From: Plectrocnemia conspersa
Lineage: Eukaryota > Arthropoda > Insecta > Trichoptera > Polycentropodidae
Assembly: GCA_009617715.1 (NCBI GenBank)
Contig: VTFK01000245.1
Span: 806,001 to 870,000, forward strand
Reading direction: 5' to 3'
Length of the DNA: 64,000 nt
The notes under the pieces were generated by a model. That model ran no database searches, was not told the origin of the DNA, and saw only the letters and a list, made by a program, of their open reading frames with translations. The position numbers and the translations under genes were made by a program. Numbering within the stretch: the stretch's first letter is position 1; every line of letters starts with the position of its first letter. Below are positions 28,401 through 38,867 of this stretch, piece by piece.

Positions 28401-31400
28401 GTTTCTGTAGCGCCTGCCAAGTTGTTTAAATGTATATATAATCACTGTCCGTAAACATGTAACAACACGGATTTCGTTCACGTCTTTCCACGGCCACTAA
28501 CCTCTAAGTCTTTCGAAGGCAGTAACAAACTCCATTGATTCTAAAATTTAGTTCTATGTAGTCTACACTGACTTTCAAAAAGCGTTCAATAATGTTTGTC
28601 ATGAACTTTCTATTCGGGAGCTATGCAACTTGTTCGCTTTTTTTCGAGTTACTTAAGTGGCTGCTGTCAGTATGTTAGCTATGGTAATCGTCGCTTCTAG
28701 TGTATATCATACATTTTTTTACATAAATACTTTTTTATAGAAAGTGAATTTACATAAGTATTGTAAAGATTATGTAGAAATGTTTTAATCATAAATACTT
28801 AAAGATGCTCGGCTTTGTTGTACGGAGCGCGTGTCACTATAGCAATTTATTCCCGATTCGTGTTTTATACTCTAGTTCATGGCATCATGAAATATGGCTT
28901 TTACATTTTTGTACTTTTTAAGGTTTGAACATTTTTTTAATTTTCTGTGAACTTATGCACTTGTCTAGGAATGAAAATAACTTTGATAGACTTGCTTTGT
29001 TTTAATAAAAATATATATAGAAAACAACCAGTGGCTGCATGGAAAGAACAAAACTTCATAAAGTAATGACTGACCACGTGATCCTACACAGGAAAATAAA
29101 TTACAAAATATAGACTGTATGATTTTTATTCTAGATATCACATTTATACTTTACCAATTTTTTCGGAATTTCAACAGGTTAAGTATATGTCATAACACTT
29201 TCGCAACAAGCTTTAATATGTATGTGTAAAACGCAAAAGACTACCAAATTTTTTAAAGTCACGGTTGCCTCTAAGTAATCGAAGGTCTGCACACATGATC
29301 TTTTAATCATTTAGTTGCCATGGATTTTAGGAATACTATCTAAATATATGTTCGGAAAAAATGTTATTTACACCTAAAGAAAATAACCTATAGCCAATTT
29401 AAAATGTATCTGATTAATTTATAATGAAGAATACAAAAATAGCAAAAACCGGTGTATTGAATGTCAGCAACCATAGGGTTAAAGGTTACATTTTTAATTG
29501 ATTTACAGTATTTTTTATATATAATAGTTTACTGGTTGTACCGACGAACTAGTGTAGTACACTAATAAATAGTAAGCGTTGGCGTTTGCGTATTTGGCGA
29601 TAATGAGTATGTACGTTTAAGTTTGCAAACTAATCCAGCAAAAACCGCGAATTTACTTCATGTTCGAATCGGCCTTGGAAAGCTCTTCGAAAGTGGCCAA
29701 GCTTCGGATTAACTTTGTTTGCCTGTAATATCATATTGTGTTATGTACAATTTTCACGGCAGAGCGAACGCAAGTAGCGAAACTCTTCCTGTTTTGTATG
29801 GCTTTGCCGAGATTTTAAATGTGATTACGTTTTAATTGAATGTTAGGCTTGTTTAACTGGAAGTTAACGTGAAAGGTAACGCGAGTACAAAACACTTTAT
29901 TAATTCGTCTAAGAACTCGCTACACGAAAGCTTTTCTTGCGTGTTGTATTATTATTGTGACTTAAGAATCATCTTAACACATTGAATTAAAAATAAATCT
30001 TTACAAAATTTCATGAAGTTATAAAGTAAATATTTATGTTTATATTGAATTAATTTTATCCTTAAAATAAGTACTTTCATTTTAAAGTTATAAGTAAAAT
30101 AATGTTATAAGATACACGCAAGAAAAACACATACAACGGAATAATTTATGAGCGTACATTATCTTTAAATACTTTTGGCAAATAATATATAGGTGGAACA
30201 AACATGATTAACTAGAAATAAGTATTAAAATGTCGAGGATCATTTACCTATGTTTATATCTAGTTGTGTAATAAAGTTTGTAAAAGGTCATATGCACGCA
30301 CTCCTACACGACATCTTACAGACTCACCTTACGTCGACGGAAATTTTAGTACGAAAACTATTATTATCTGTTATATTTAATTCTACTCCATTCGACTACA
30401 TTGTTTTGATTTTAAATTATAGATGTATGTCAAGAATCAGATCAAAAAAATTGTAAGAAAATAGTTGGTATGATTTAAAAATAAATTCATTATTTATTTA
30501 TACTAATTTATTGTTTAGTAGTTATTAATAATAAAATTATTCTATTATCTCAAATTATTGTAAAATTTTATTTTCTATCGATTTGCTGATCGAACCTAAA
30601 AACATCTCATACAATAATATAATGACTATAAGACAATACTATATAAAGAAAGGTATTGTTTTAAATTGGAAATCGCTTTTCTCAAAATTTGTGTAATATA
30701 ATAAATAATAAATCTGATTAATCATAATCTGTTTTAATAAAAATATTTTTAGTAAATTAAATTATGATTTATTAAGAGGGTCATTACCGGTAGCTCAAAT
30801 AATTTATACTATATCGTACATTGCTTTGATTAATAACTCGATTATGACTAACTTCTATTATTAAGAAATTTAGTGTCAATAATAAGTAAATAAAATATAT
30901 AAAATATAAAAGCTCCAACATTTTTTTCGTGAATCGATCCTTTAAATATAAACCTAGCCCATAATAAATATCATGTTACGTTCGGTAGTAAAGTCGAGCG
31001 AAATCGACAAACTTTGTTGTATGCCTAGTATTCCATCAATAATTCAAAGGTCGGTGCGGTTTCTTGAGAATTTATCTCTAGTTGCGTCTAAATAATTTAG
31101 TTTCAAGAGAATGCATTAAAGATAATGTTACATATAATTTTAATCACACCTAACCGTCCTCTGATTTTTACAATGCAAACGCAGGGACAAATACCTGGGC
31201 ACAGTAAAGTTGCGGTGAGTTTTTGTATGAATAGCAATCATTACATCATTGTCATTAAAAACATCACATCATCAACATTGCAAACATCACTATGCTTTTT
31301 AATACTTGATTCAACAAAGGGTTTTAACCTCTTTATTTAACGCTCACTTAGACATATCATGAAGCCATAGATAGAAGCCATATAGAATTGTATAAAATAA

Positions 31401-34371
31401 CGTGTAAGCTAATTTTGTAATTATAATCAACATCAAACATTTATTCATCTGCATATTGTCGTTAAAGTGGAATATGCCAAGAGCCTTTGTTGAGCTCAAT
31501 AGAAATATAAAAATGGATACAAACAAAGACTAACCATTGTTTGTTTTGGTGCCTACTTATGTACAAAAGAATTTCATTGAAGAGAGTGGATACAATATAA
31601 AACATGAGCATTGTCTGGAATTCATTTTACAATTCCAAATCAAATTAATTTCAAAAGTAATATTATTTTATATACTTTTATTTGCTCAATCTCATTTTCA
31701 CTAGTATCTATATGCTTATATAATTGTATATATTAATATTCATTAATATTTTCTAGGGTGACTTGAGTCAACAAGACAAACGTTGCGTGTTTATAACCGT
31801 TCATGATTTGGGATGTAACCGTAAGTAAAACATTCAATCTATATAGTTAATTAGTTCAAAGTATTAATTTGAATAATTATTTAATTAGATACGTCCTTCC
31901 ACGAGTTTGTCAACAGTCCGTGCATGTTGGAGATCCGTGACCGTTCATGTTTCATACACATTGACGTTCCGGGTCATGAAGATAATGCTCCAGATCTACC
32001 GGATTCGTAAGTTTTATACATATACATCACATTCATAGATTTCATCCATATGATATGTGTTTTATCTGTTGTTTTTAGTTATCAGTTTCCTTCTTTGCAA
32101 GCTTTGGGTGAAGACTTGGTGACCGTGCTTGATTTTCTGCACGTAAAATATGCTATCGGCATCGGTGAAGGTGCCGGTGCTAATGTACTGGCTCGTTGCG
32201 GGCTGGCACATCCTAAACGCATTCTAGGACTCATTCTCATCAACGTCACTGGTTCAGCTGCCTCGGTTATGGACGTTATGAGGAACAAATTCCATAAGTG
32301 GAAGGGAGGCGAGGTGACTCAGTCGGAAGAAGAGTTTTTGCTGTATCATAAATTCGGATATGTAAGTTGAAACAAAAACACACGAGGATCTTCATTGTAT
32401 GTATAGATGATATCAAATTTCTTCACTACATCTTCAACCTAGTGGTCATGCATTTAATTTTATAGATACAGAACTATTAATTTCGTCAGTTTTAATATTA
32501 ACATACAATTTTTGTGCAATTACTACTTCCTCAGTTTTCTTAAGGGTAGTCCTAATCGATACTCGACTTAGCTTCGCTTGGTGTGTTTCAAACTGGAAAC
32601 GAAATGGTAGAAGTGTTAAGATTAAGTTAAGTTCTAGAATTAGTAGTACACGGTATGTCGAGCTTATATATTCTTTTAGAGCTGGAAAGGTGCTTCGCTC
32701 TTCTTACTCGATTGCTAGCTTATGTGATACTTCAGAGAAATTGTCTATTAAGGGTTATAGCTTAAACAGCTGCAAATTTATCAAGGCTCTAATCTTGGGT
32801 CTAGTGTCCAGGTACCTCCTAAGCACATTCCACCGACCGTTCGACTTTGTATAGGCACCGACTGTTCTTTGTATCTGTATCAGCAGTACTTTATTTAAGT
32901 GAGCTTGTATAGTGCTGGCAATAAGCAGCTTGTTCTTAGCAGGTTTTAAATAATTATAGCAATTAGTTTTTTATGCTTTTAACAAGACATTGCGATAAAA
33001 CCGTCAATCCATTTGAAGCTAACTAGCCTATTCTGTTTGCCAAGTATGGTGAGGAGCGTGTCTTGTTTAGATCTAATGGTCGCAGAAATTATATTTGGAA
33101 AATATTAGGCGATATTGCAAATCTTGCGACTTTCTCACATGAATATGATTCCTACCACTGCTTCTGCATTGCAACTTTACACTATAACGTTTCTACTACC
33201 AGATTTGACTGTATGTATGAAGCAATGGTTGAGATATTTTTCTCTAAATTTTCGACACACATTCACAGCAACGGGATCCCAAAAATAATAGTAAGACTAA
33301 TAATTAAACTATACAAACCAAATGACTTTCGCCCAATCTAGTGTCCAGTCTATTTCAGCTTTCCTTTTTTAATTTTTTGCGAATGAACATATAGAGCATT
33401 GTAATATTTAAATCACACTCTCTTGACATTTTACCAGCTAACTTTACATTTCAGTAATAACCCAATCTTCCCGAGCTGTTATCAATCGTTTTCTTCCATT
33501 TTCTGGTCTGGACTTGTATGTATCACTGTTACTAAACCATTTCAACGTATATTTTGGTCTTATCCAATCAGATTTCCAGTTTAAAGTATTTTGAGCGAAT
33601 TAAATACTTTTTATAATACTTTACCATTTCTTTCTACACATAACTTGACTGAATGCTATGAATCATCATAGTGAATTGACTACTCACAGGTCATTATGGT
33701 TGGAGTATGAGATTTGTTACCATCTACGACTACTAATACAATATTGGAACAAGTATATAAACAAATTATATTTTTTAGCATATCATTCAAGAAACTGATA
33801 CGGATAAAGAAAGAGTGTTGCAGGAGTTTGTTTCCCGTCTACGTGGCACGTTGAATAGCCACAATTTGAAATTATACGTCCGCGCATTCCTTGAGTACGT
33901 TAATCAGTAATGATTTAAAAACGTTTGAGCATTATTTATTATATATTCATCTAATATTTCAGCCGTAAAGATTTGGTCCTAAAGGGCAGTCAAACCGATA
34001 CTCTTTTGGTGACTGGTGCACTATCGCCGTATGCAGGAGTCGTTGAAAAGTTATATCGCGATCTCGATAAAAATAAGGTGACATTGCTGAAGATTGAAAG
34101 AGCTGGAGATGTATTCACAGATACTGTAAGTTTGTTTATAACATATATTCGTTCTTTAAGTATATGCATTATATCCTAAAAAAATTTTTTTCAGCCGGCA
34201 AAGGTTTCTCAAAGCTTGCTGCTGTTTGTCCAAGGACTCGGTTTGTTGACATCGTTGTCATTGCCTGGAGTTGAAAGACGCATGTCGCGAGCGATGAGCA
34301 TGGAAGAGTACGACAAGCCCAACATTCGCCGTCTGTCCCTCACTCCGGCCGACCCGGCTAGGAAAGCCTAG
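13408..34371 (+). CDS. NDRG: NDRG-family protein, CG2082/NDRG type (nine coding exons)
   Basis: Predicted exons: 13408-13443, 27811-27861, 31185-31214, 31757-31820, 31889-32006, 32079-32361, 33779-33894, 33963-34125 and 34195-34371. All have GT-AG borders and consistent phases, and together encode about 345 residues, near the family's usual 330-390. NDRG proteins have an alpha/beta-hydrolase fold without hydrolase activity and act in cytoplasmic stress, trafficking and differentiation pathways. Visible hallmarks are TVHDLGC in the early strand, FIHIDVPGHEDNAPDLP, the elbow GIGEGAGA (residues 127-134, where a hydrolase would have GxSxG) followed by NVLARCGLAHP, GLILINVTGSA, LSPYAGVVEKL, KIERAGDV, and the C-terminal MSMEEYDKPNIRRLSL with phosphorylatable serines. 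The wording matches Drosophila CG2082 better than MESK2. Exon 1 (12 residues) and the 10-residue third exon are the least certain; alternative first exons in the 14.4-kb first intron cannot be excluded. Confidence 0.92.
13720..14055 (-). CDS. Hypothetical 111-residue open frame inside NDRG intron 1
   Basis: An ATG-started frame on the opposite strand begins about 600 bp from the NDRG first exon and ends at TAG. The product would be basic, with a Lys/Arg-rich stretch (LLKKRQRRNR) near residues 30-40 and no signal peptide or membrane segment. The 100 bases before its ATG are more GC-balanced than the intron, so a divergent transcript is possible. I recognise no family, see no clear poly(A) signal just after the stop, and a chance frame remains at least as likely. 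Confidence 0.2.
   Translation of the reverse strand: MTVHCDYQTSEVKHNNNIKSTSTKRSTELLKKRQRRNRISHIFRRPSQYFHNTVTPQNMALRNTPKVNIQNETAAKFEFLTSKLTNIEIGNTFLSNTQFDAKQFCSIILLD
14830..15010 (+). mobile_element. SINE-like fragment with tRNA-type B box
   Basis: A GGGCTCGAATCCC segment at about 14844 matches a pol III B box. It is followed by an AT-rich body (AATTAGTGATTAAATA, later AATCGAGTTAGGTCGT) that recurs at 16.53-16.66 kb and, weakly, at 63.3 kb. No full tRNA cloverleaf can be formed, so this is an old SINE head and body, not a tRNA gene. Confidence 0.5.
15258..15310 (+). mobile_element. Partial MITE arm next to the complete copy
   Basis: The segment with AACAATAAAATCGTGCCATC and GTGCTCGATTATC matches the inner arm of the adjacent palindrome (AGCAATAAAATCGTGCCGTC and CGCTCGTTACC). 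It appears to be an older copy interrupted or partly replaced by the next one. Confidence 0.5.
15326..15585. mobile_element. Foldback (palindromic) MITE, nearly complete
   Basis: Two arms of roughly 115 bp face each other around a TTAC loop at 15465-15468. The inner arm is CGCTCG/CGAGCG, and the outer arm contains AATTTTGACCAATAGGAGAG and its complement. The left arm extends further out (GTGAGAATCGAATCAAGCAC), matching the outer right end of the second copy at 40942-41140. No open frame is present, so it is non-autonomous. Its DNA would fold into a long hairpin. Confidence 0.85.
15777..16060 (+). repeat. Dispersed repeat, copy 1
   Basis: About 280 bases, including TTAGGCTTGGGTTTGAACAG and AACGTTTCGCAACTGTCAAA, recur in the same order at 21004-21256. 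At its start lies a 12-bp perfect inverted repeat (ACCTAATGAAAG and CTTTCATTAGGT) that the other copy lacks. No coding capacity is visible. It is probably a non-autonomous DNA element of unknown family. Confidence 0.75.
16505..16835 (+). mobile_element. SINE-like copy with a conserved 3' tail
   Basis: The body resembles 14.88-15.0 kb (GAATTAGTGATTATTAAATA, AAATCAAGCTGGGTCGT). The 3' part has GTGTTTACCCCGTTTTAACG followed by CATTAGGCTAACGCC and CAACGGAAGA, which recurs at about 61.36-61.41 kb and weakly at 63.61 kb. The tRNA-like head is lost or unrecognisable here. Confidence 0.55.
21004..21256 (+). repeat. Dispersed repeat, copy 2
   Basis: This is the partner of 15777-16060 in the same orientation, 5.2 kb downstream within the same NDRG intron. 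Shared blocks run from GTTCGAAAACTATAA through TTAGGCTTGGGTTTGAACAG to CATATAGAAAAGTT. A gap removes the middle segment present in copy 1. Confidence 0.75.
28465..28700 (+). mobile_element. Decayed non-LTR retrotransposon (LINE) fragment, reverse transcriptase
   Basis: From 28469 the frame reads GFRSRLSTATNL. After a shift, VYTDFQKAFNNVCHELSI follows, matching the conserved GF..GRST.TNL and YTDFSKAFD.V.H..L blocks of jockey/CR1-type reverse transcriptases. Frameshifts and stops interrupt it, so it is dead. It lies in NDRG intron 2 in the same orientation as the host gene. Confidence 0.65.
31185..31214 (+). other. Candidate 30-nt microexon of NDRG
   Basis: The segment between an acceptor ending AAACGCAG and the donor GTGAGT encodes GQIPGHSKVA in frame, with phase-0 borders on both sides. 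The exons around it (ending HVHVQ and starting GDLSQQ) also join directly in frame, as in relatives I can recall. It is therefore best seen as an optional cassette inserted just before the first conserved strand of the fold. Confidence 0.5.
33230..33390 (+). mobile_element. Possible LINE fragment in NDRG intron 6
   Basis: A frame ending GIPKIIVRLIIKLYKPNDFRPI before a stop, 162 nt or less in this stretch, resembles the W..A...PI.K......DFRPIS block at the start of jockey-type reverse transcriptases. The similarity is weak, but another fragment of the same kind lies at 28.47 kb. The sequence upstream (32.55-33.2 kb) has higher GC than the rest of the intron and may belong to the same insertion. 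Confidence 0.35.
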
Positions 34372-37300
34372 GGACACGCCGACGCCATTCCTGAGGATGA
34401 GACCAATAATGTGTCTAAAACTCCTTAAGTATGGTTGAATAACAATTAAAAGAGATAAATATTTCATGAAGACAACACATTTATCGAAAATTTGGTGAAA
34501 TATTTCTTCATATTTGGACTTTTCATGTTTAATTGTGTTACTCAAGCTATTAAAAATTTAGTTGTGTTTAAATATTAGCAAAGATATATATAAATATATA
34601 TATATGTATGTTATGTTAAAAATAGTAATACCATTACAGATGTTTATAAAAAAATACATTTTAGATACTATTCATAGATCACGTTGAATTCTTGATTCCA
34701 TGATAATATGTATATTTTTGGTGATGCTAGTTTACATTATGTATGTTGGCTAATTCATGAAAACCCTAAATTAAATGTAACCTATTGATATAAAACAATT
34801 AATAATATTTATATATATATTAATGAAACTGTTCATTATTAAAATACTAAAAATAAAATATTAATATGTAATTTTTGAAACTTGACTGGATTTCTAACTA
34901 TTTTCATATGTGAGTGCATTTATGCATTTCAATTTTATATATATATATACATTCCCTTACCTTTCTGTGCCAACATTCTTTGCTCATATTTTGATAAAAA
35001 TGATTTCAAGTATTTAGAATTTTTGTCTTTTCAAATGTACATTTTTGTTTTCGATATATTTTGTTGGATTATTGCAAGAAATTTACCGAAACTTCAAAAT
35101 ATTAAACTAATAAAAGTTTAAAAATATATTATACGAAAGAGAGAATATGTGATAAGATGCATTCGTTGCATAAGGTTAAAATAAATGGAGATTGTTAGAA
35201 AAATAATGAAATGCTTGTGTAGAATGTTCAAATATCATAAAATAAAAATTTAAACATAATTATCACATATTAAAAAATATTATAGAATGCTATAGTCTAG
35301 AAAGGAGAAGAGGGCTTTAAATGGTAAATATTAAATAAAAACAGTATGAGAAAAAATCAATCACATTGCGTATTTAATTTCTGTTGTTACATTAAATTTA
35401 TGTATTAGTATATAGTTTACAAATAGTATAATATAATATATGTTGAACATTTTTTTTGTAATTAATTATAGCATTATGCAAAGAATGTCTTTCTATGTAA
35501 TGAAAATTTAAGCAGACCAAAATATATGAATGTGTTCTTGATAAAAACTACAAGTACAATTATTGTATGTCAACATATTTCTAGACTGTTACTATTTTAT
35601 ATAGTAAACTGTCTAGATTTTATATATTTTAGATTTTTATAATCATTTTAAAATGCTTACTATAGAGCACAATTTATTAAAATTATATATGTAATACTTA
35701 TATGGCGAAACGCTTACATTTTATAAGGTACTATTTGCACGAAAAAATTATATATCTACATATTAGTCGGTAGAAAAGATTTTAATAAAAACTGTAGACA
35801 AATATAAACATTCTAAAATTAGATTCAACGTTATATTCATTAAGTGTATGCTGTAATTATAAATACATATGATATTTTATTTAAACGAAACGTTTAGATT
35901 GTTCTTGCTGCTCGAATAAATTAAATCAAGTTTTACAAATGGAGTTTATTATTTTATTATGTTATATTTTGTACATACTAATGTTTTATTTAAGTATAAC
36001 TTTTACCCGTTTTGAAATCAGCGATGGATATTTTAAATAAATCAACAGCTGGCTTTACCAACACTCTTCTGTATATTTTTAGTTAATTTTAATAATTTAT
36101 TTTATACGATTTTCATAATTACTAAAAAAATATTTCTATCAAAATAATATATAAATCTTTTGCTACAATACGGGTTCATAAAAAATGTCTTAGTAAAAAA
36201 TAATCAAAAAATACATGGTAAATTATATTAAACCAATGCATTGAAAAGTAAGTATAGTGCTATGATAAAGCAGATTTATTTGCTACTATAAAATATGGCT
36301 CGGAATAAAATAATTGCAACTCAGCATCAGTTCTATACCAAAAGTTGCCGATATAAAGCATTAACAAACTACATAACATTAACACGGCGTTCCAAGGAGA
36401 AAACTGCGATCCAATGAAATTATATTGTGTAAAGAATTTATGGCGGTCATTTGTAACGCCAAACTGATTAAAACGAGCATATATATTTGTACGGACGGAT
36501 TATCATATTTCTTTTATCCTTTTAGAGAGCTCTCGGTTAAAAATATAAAATCGTAAAAAATGAGCATTGGAAATGATTGACCATGCAGAGTATTTATTTA
36601 TCTGTGGCGGCGTTTTGACAGTTCCCAGTGCTGCCACACCACCGCTCAACTTGGGAAGTTAGTGTTTTTAAGAACTGGCAACATTCAGTCTCTCGCCAAG
36701 GATTAAGACTCGGCCACACAGAAAGCGGTCTGTTGCGGCGGGAAGCGATATCTGACAGGTTGATAGGTTGTCTACGATCCCCTTGAGCAGTTTCTGGAAA
36801 TGTATAATTATATAAACACTGCGAGTTGACAAAGAAATGTATTCCAGCGCTCCCAAAATAAAAGCACTAGGAAACAAGAACGGATAATACCTGGTTTTCT
36901 TCAATTATTAATATTGAAGAAATTTACGCTGTGCTTTTTTCAGCTGCAATTCATTACGCCTGAAAGCCAAATAATATAGCTAGTTTCTAGTATGCTGCGG
37001 ATTAGAACATCACAAAGAGTGCGCAATGATCTAAAATTAACGATTTTCCTCAGTCCGTAATATAATTCTGATTATACTTTGCACGCGATGTTAGAGTACG
37101 AAATTCTTCGTAGATAAGAGAATTACGTGTTAGTTTCTAGATTTTATGTATGCCATGCTTCTTTTTAAGAACTGCAATTACCTCTTTCGAGAACCATATT
37201 GGATAAATTCTGTTAGTCGTTGGATAACTTCTGGAAAAACATTCATCAAAAATACATCAATTTTTACATGCATACTTTTTCATTCATAAATTGACGTGAA

Positions 37301-38640
37301 TTTAGCTGTTTGGACCTAATGCCCATTTGCGAGCGCTGGATAATATCATCCTATTTAACGAGGACATAATTACTTCTTGCGACGTCATCGCAAATAGCAT
37401 ACATGTTCGTTAAAATTACATCAAGTTTATTATTATAAATATTATTGTCACAGTTAATATCGGACAAATTAAACAATTAACAGGCGAAATCAATCTCCGC
37501 ACGCAAATATGTGGCGGACTGAATATTGAAATTATCTAAAACGTATGAGACTTGTGTATGATCGATCTTCCATAAAACCGTTACTTCATATTCCCTGGAA
37601 ATGATTAAACATATATTATTAAACGAAAAATTTATTACATAGTAAGCATTTCCATGAAAAAATATTTGTAATTAACAAAAGTAGAAGAATCGTGGATTAT
37701 ATTATTCGGAACGCAGATGCTTTTTAGTGCAGACTATGCAGGGACCCCCGTTATTTTCTTGGTAGGTGAAAAATAACATCTGCGTTTCGAGAAAATAGAA
37801 CCTGCCATTTGACGCTTATTTAGATCAAATACAATAAAACAAAAACCAATAATCAATCACTATTTATTTATAAATTTAGAAAAGAAAATATTACATTGAA
37901 ATACCCGATAGAATAGATTTATGATTAGCCTATTGGTCGTAGTAAGCAGTTCTTCGCTGGTTGGCTCCAGATATTAATTAACCCAAATAATTAGTCGACC
38001 CTGAGAATCATCCGATATCCGGCCCTCCTCCGACCTGACCTGGCGAACTTCGCAGAGCCATGGTGAAGTACAACCGAAACAATTTTTTTCAAACTTATCG
38101 ACATTACAAAATATTAAAGGATTTTTTTGCACCTCACCATACTATTATAGTTATAACTTTATTGTTTCACCCTCGACTGGTAGTCACGAAAAACTTAAGT
38201 TTATCGTCAAAATTTGAATAAAAATATTATTTTTATTTTCCTAAATATTTATTTAAAAATAGTTAAATGTTTTAATTTATATTAAAAACTTCAATATTTT
38301 GATAATAATTTATATTGATTTAAAAGGGATTACACTAATATTTAATAAGAATAGTTTTTTCATATAACATTTAGAGAAAATGTTATGAAGTTTAACATTG
38401 TTTAACAAATTTTTGCTAGGTGAACAATAGCCGGAAAAAAAATCATTCTCTTTTATCCTTTGAAGACAAGATTTGGAGGTCGTTTGGCTAAAAATTGAAT
38501 GGCATAACAATTGGACCTCAAAGAACAATACTTGTCAAAAAAATGAAGACAGAATTTTCACTTTTTGAGTATTTGAGATAATTGAATAAAAAAAATGTTT
38601 TTTATTTCCTGAAGCTTGTCACATCAGATTAGCTTCAGTG
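34372..38640 (+). other. NDRG 3'UTR and intergenic DNA
   Basis: Directly downstream of the NDRG stop lies AT-rich DNA with several possible poly(A) signals (AATAAA at about 34852 and 35180), so the 3'UTR may be 0.5-0.8 kb or longer. Beyond it no gene is recognisable. A 10-bp perfect inverted repeat (AACGCAGATG at 37710-37719 and its complement at 37777-37786) and a GC-balanced patch at 36.6-36.8 kb are the only visible structure. Confidence 0.5.
34852..34857 (+). terminator. Candidate NDRG poly(A) signal
   Basis: A canonical AATAAA lies about 480 bases after the NDRG stop. Others follow (for example about 35180), so the site actually used cannot be fixed from sequence. Confidence 0.35.
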
Positions 38641-38867
38641 AATATATTACTATTAGTTAAAAATAATTTTATTGTTGTATTTCATGGTGAAGAAATGCGG
38701 GGCTTGGTCGCGCGTCATGCAGGCGTCGTTGTGCAGGCAACACTGAGACCGTTCCGTTTAAATTCGAACATCGATTTAACCGTTGATCGCATCTTCCGCC
38801 GTCACCGGTTTGTTTTCGTTTTGCTCTGATTTTGGCATCGAATATTGTCGGATAGTGAGTCGTCGCC
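38640..38867 (+). promoter_or_regulatory. Kinesin-8 5'UTR/promoter with CHR-like and MYB-like sites
   Basis: The 200 bases before the kinesin ATG are GC-balanced in an AT-rich setting. They contain TTCGAA (38763-38768), which fits the CHR consensus TTYRAA, and AACCGTT (38778-38784), which fits a MYB site, 15 bp apart. In animals such pairs recruit the DREAM/MuvB-Myb complex at genes expressed in G2/M. There is no TATA box. The motif match is seen; the regulation is inferred. Confidence 0.4.
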
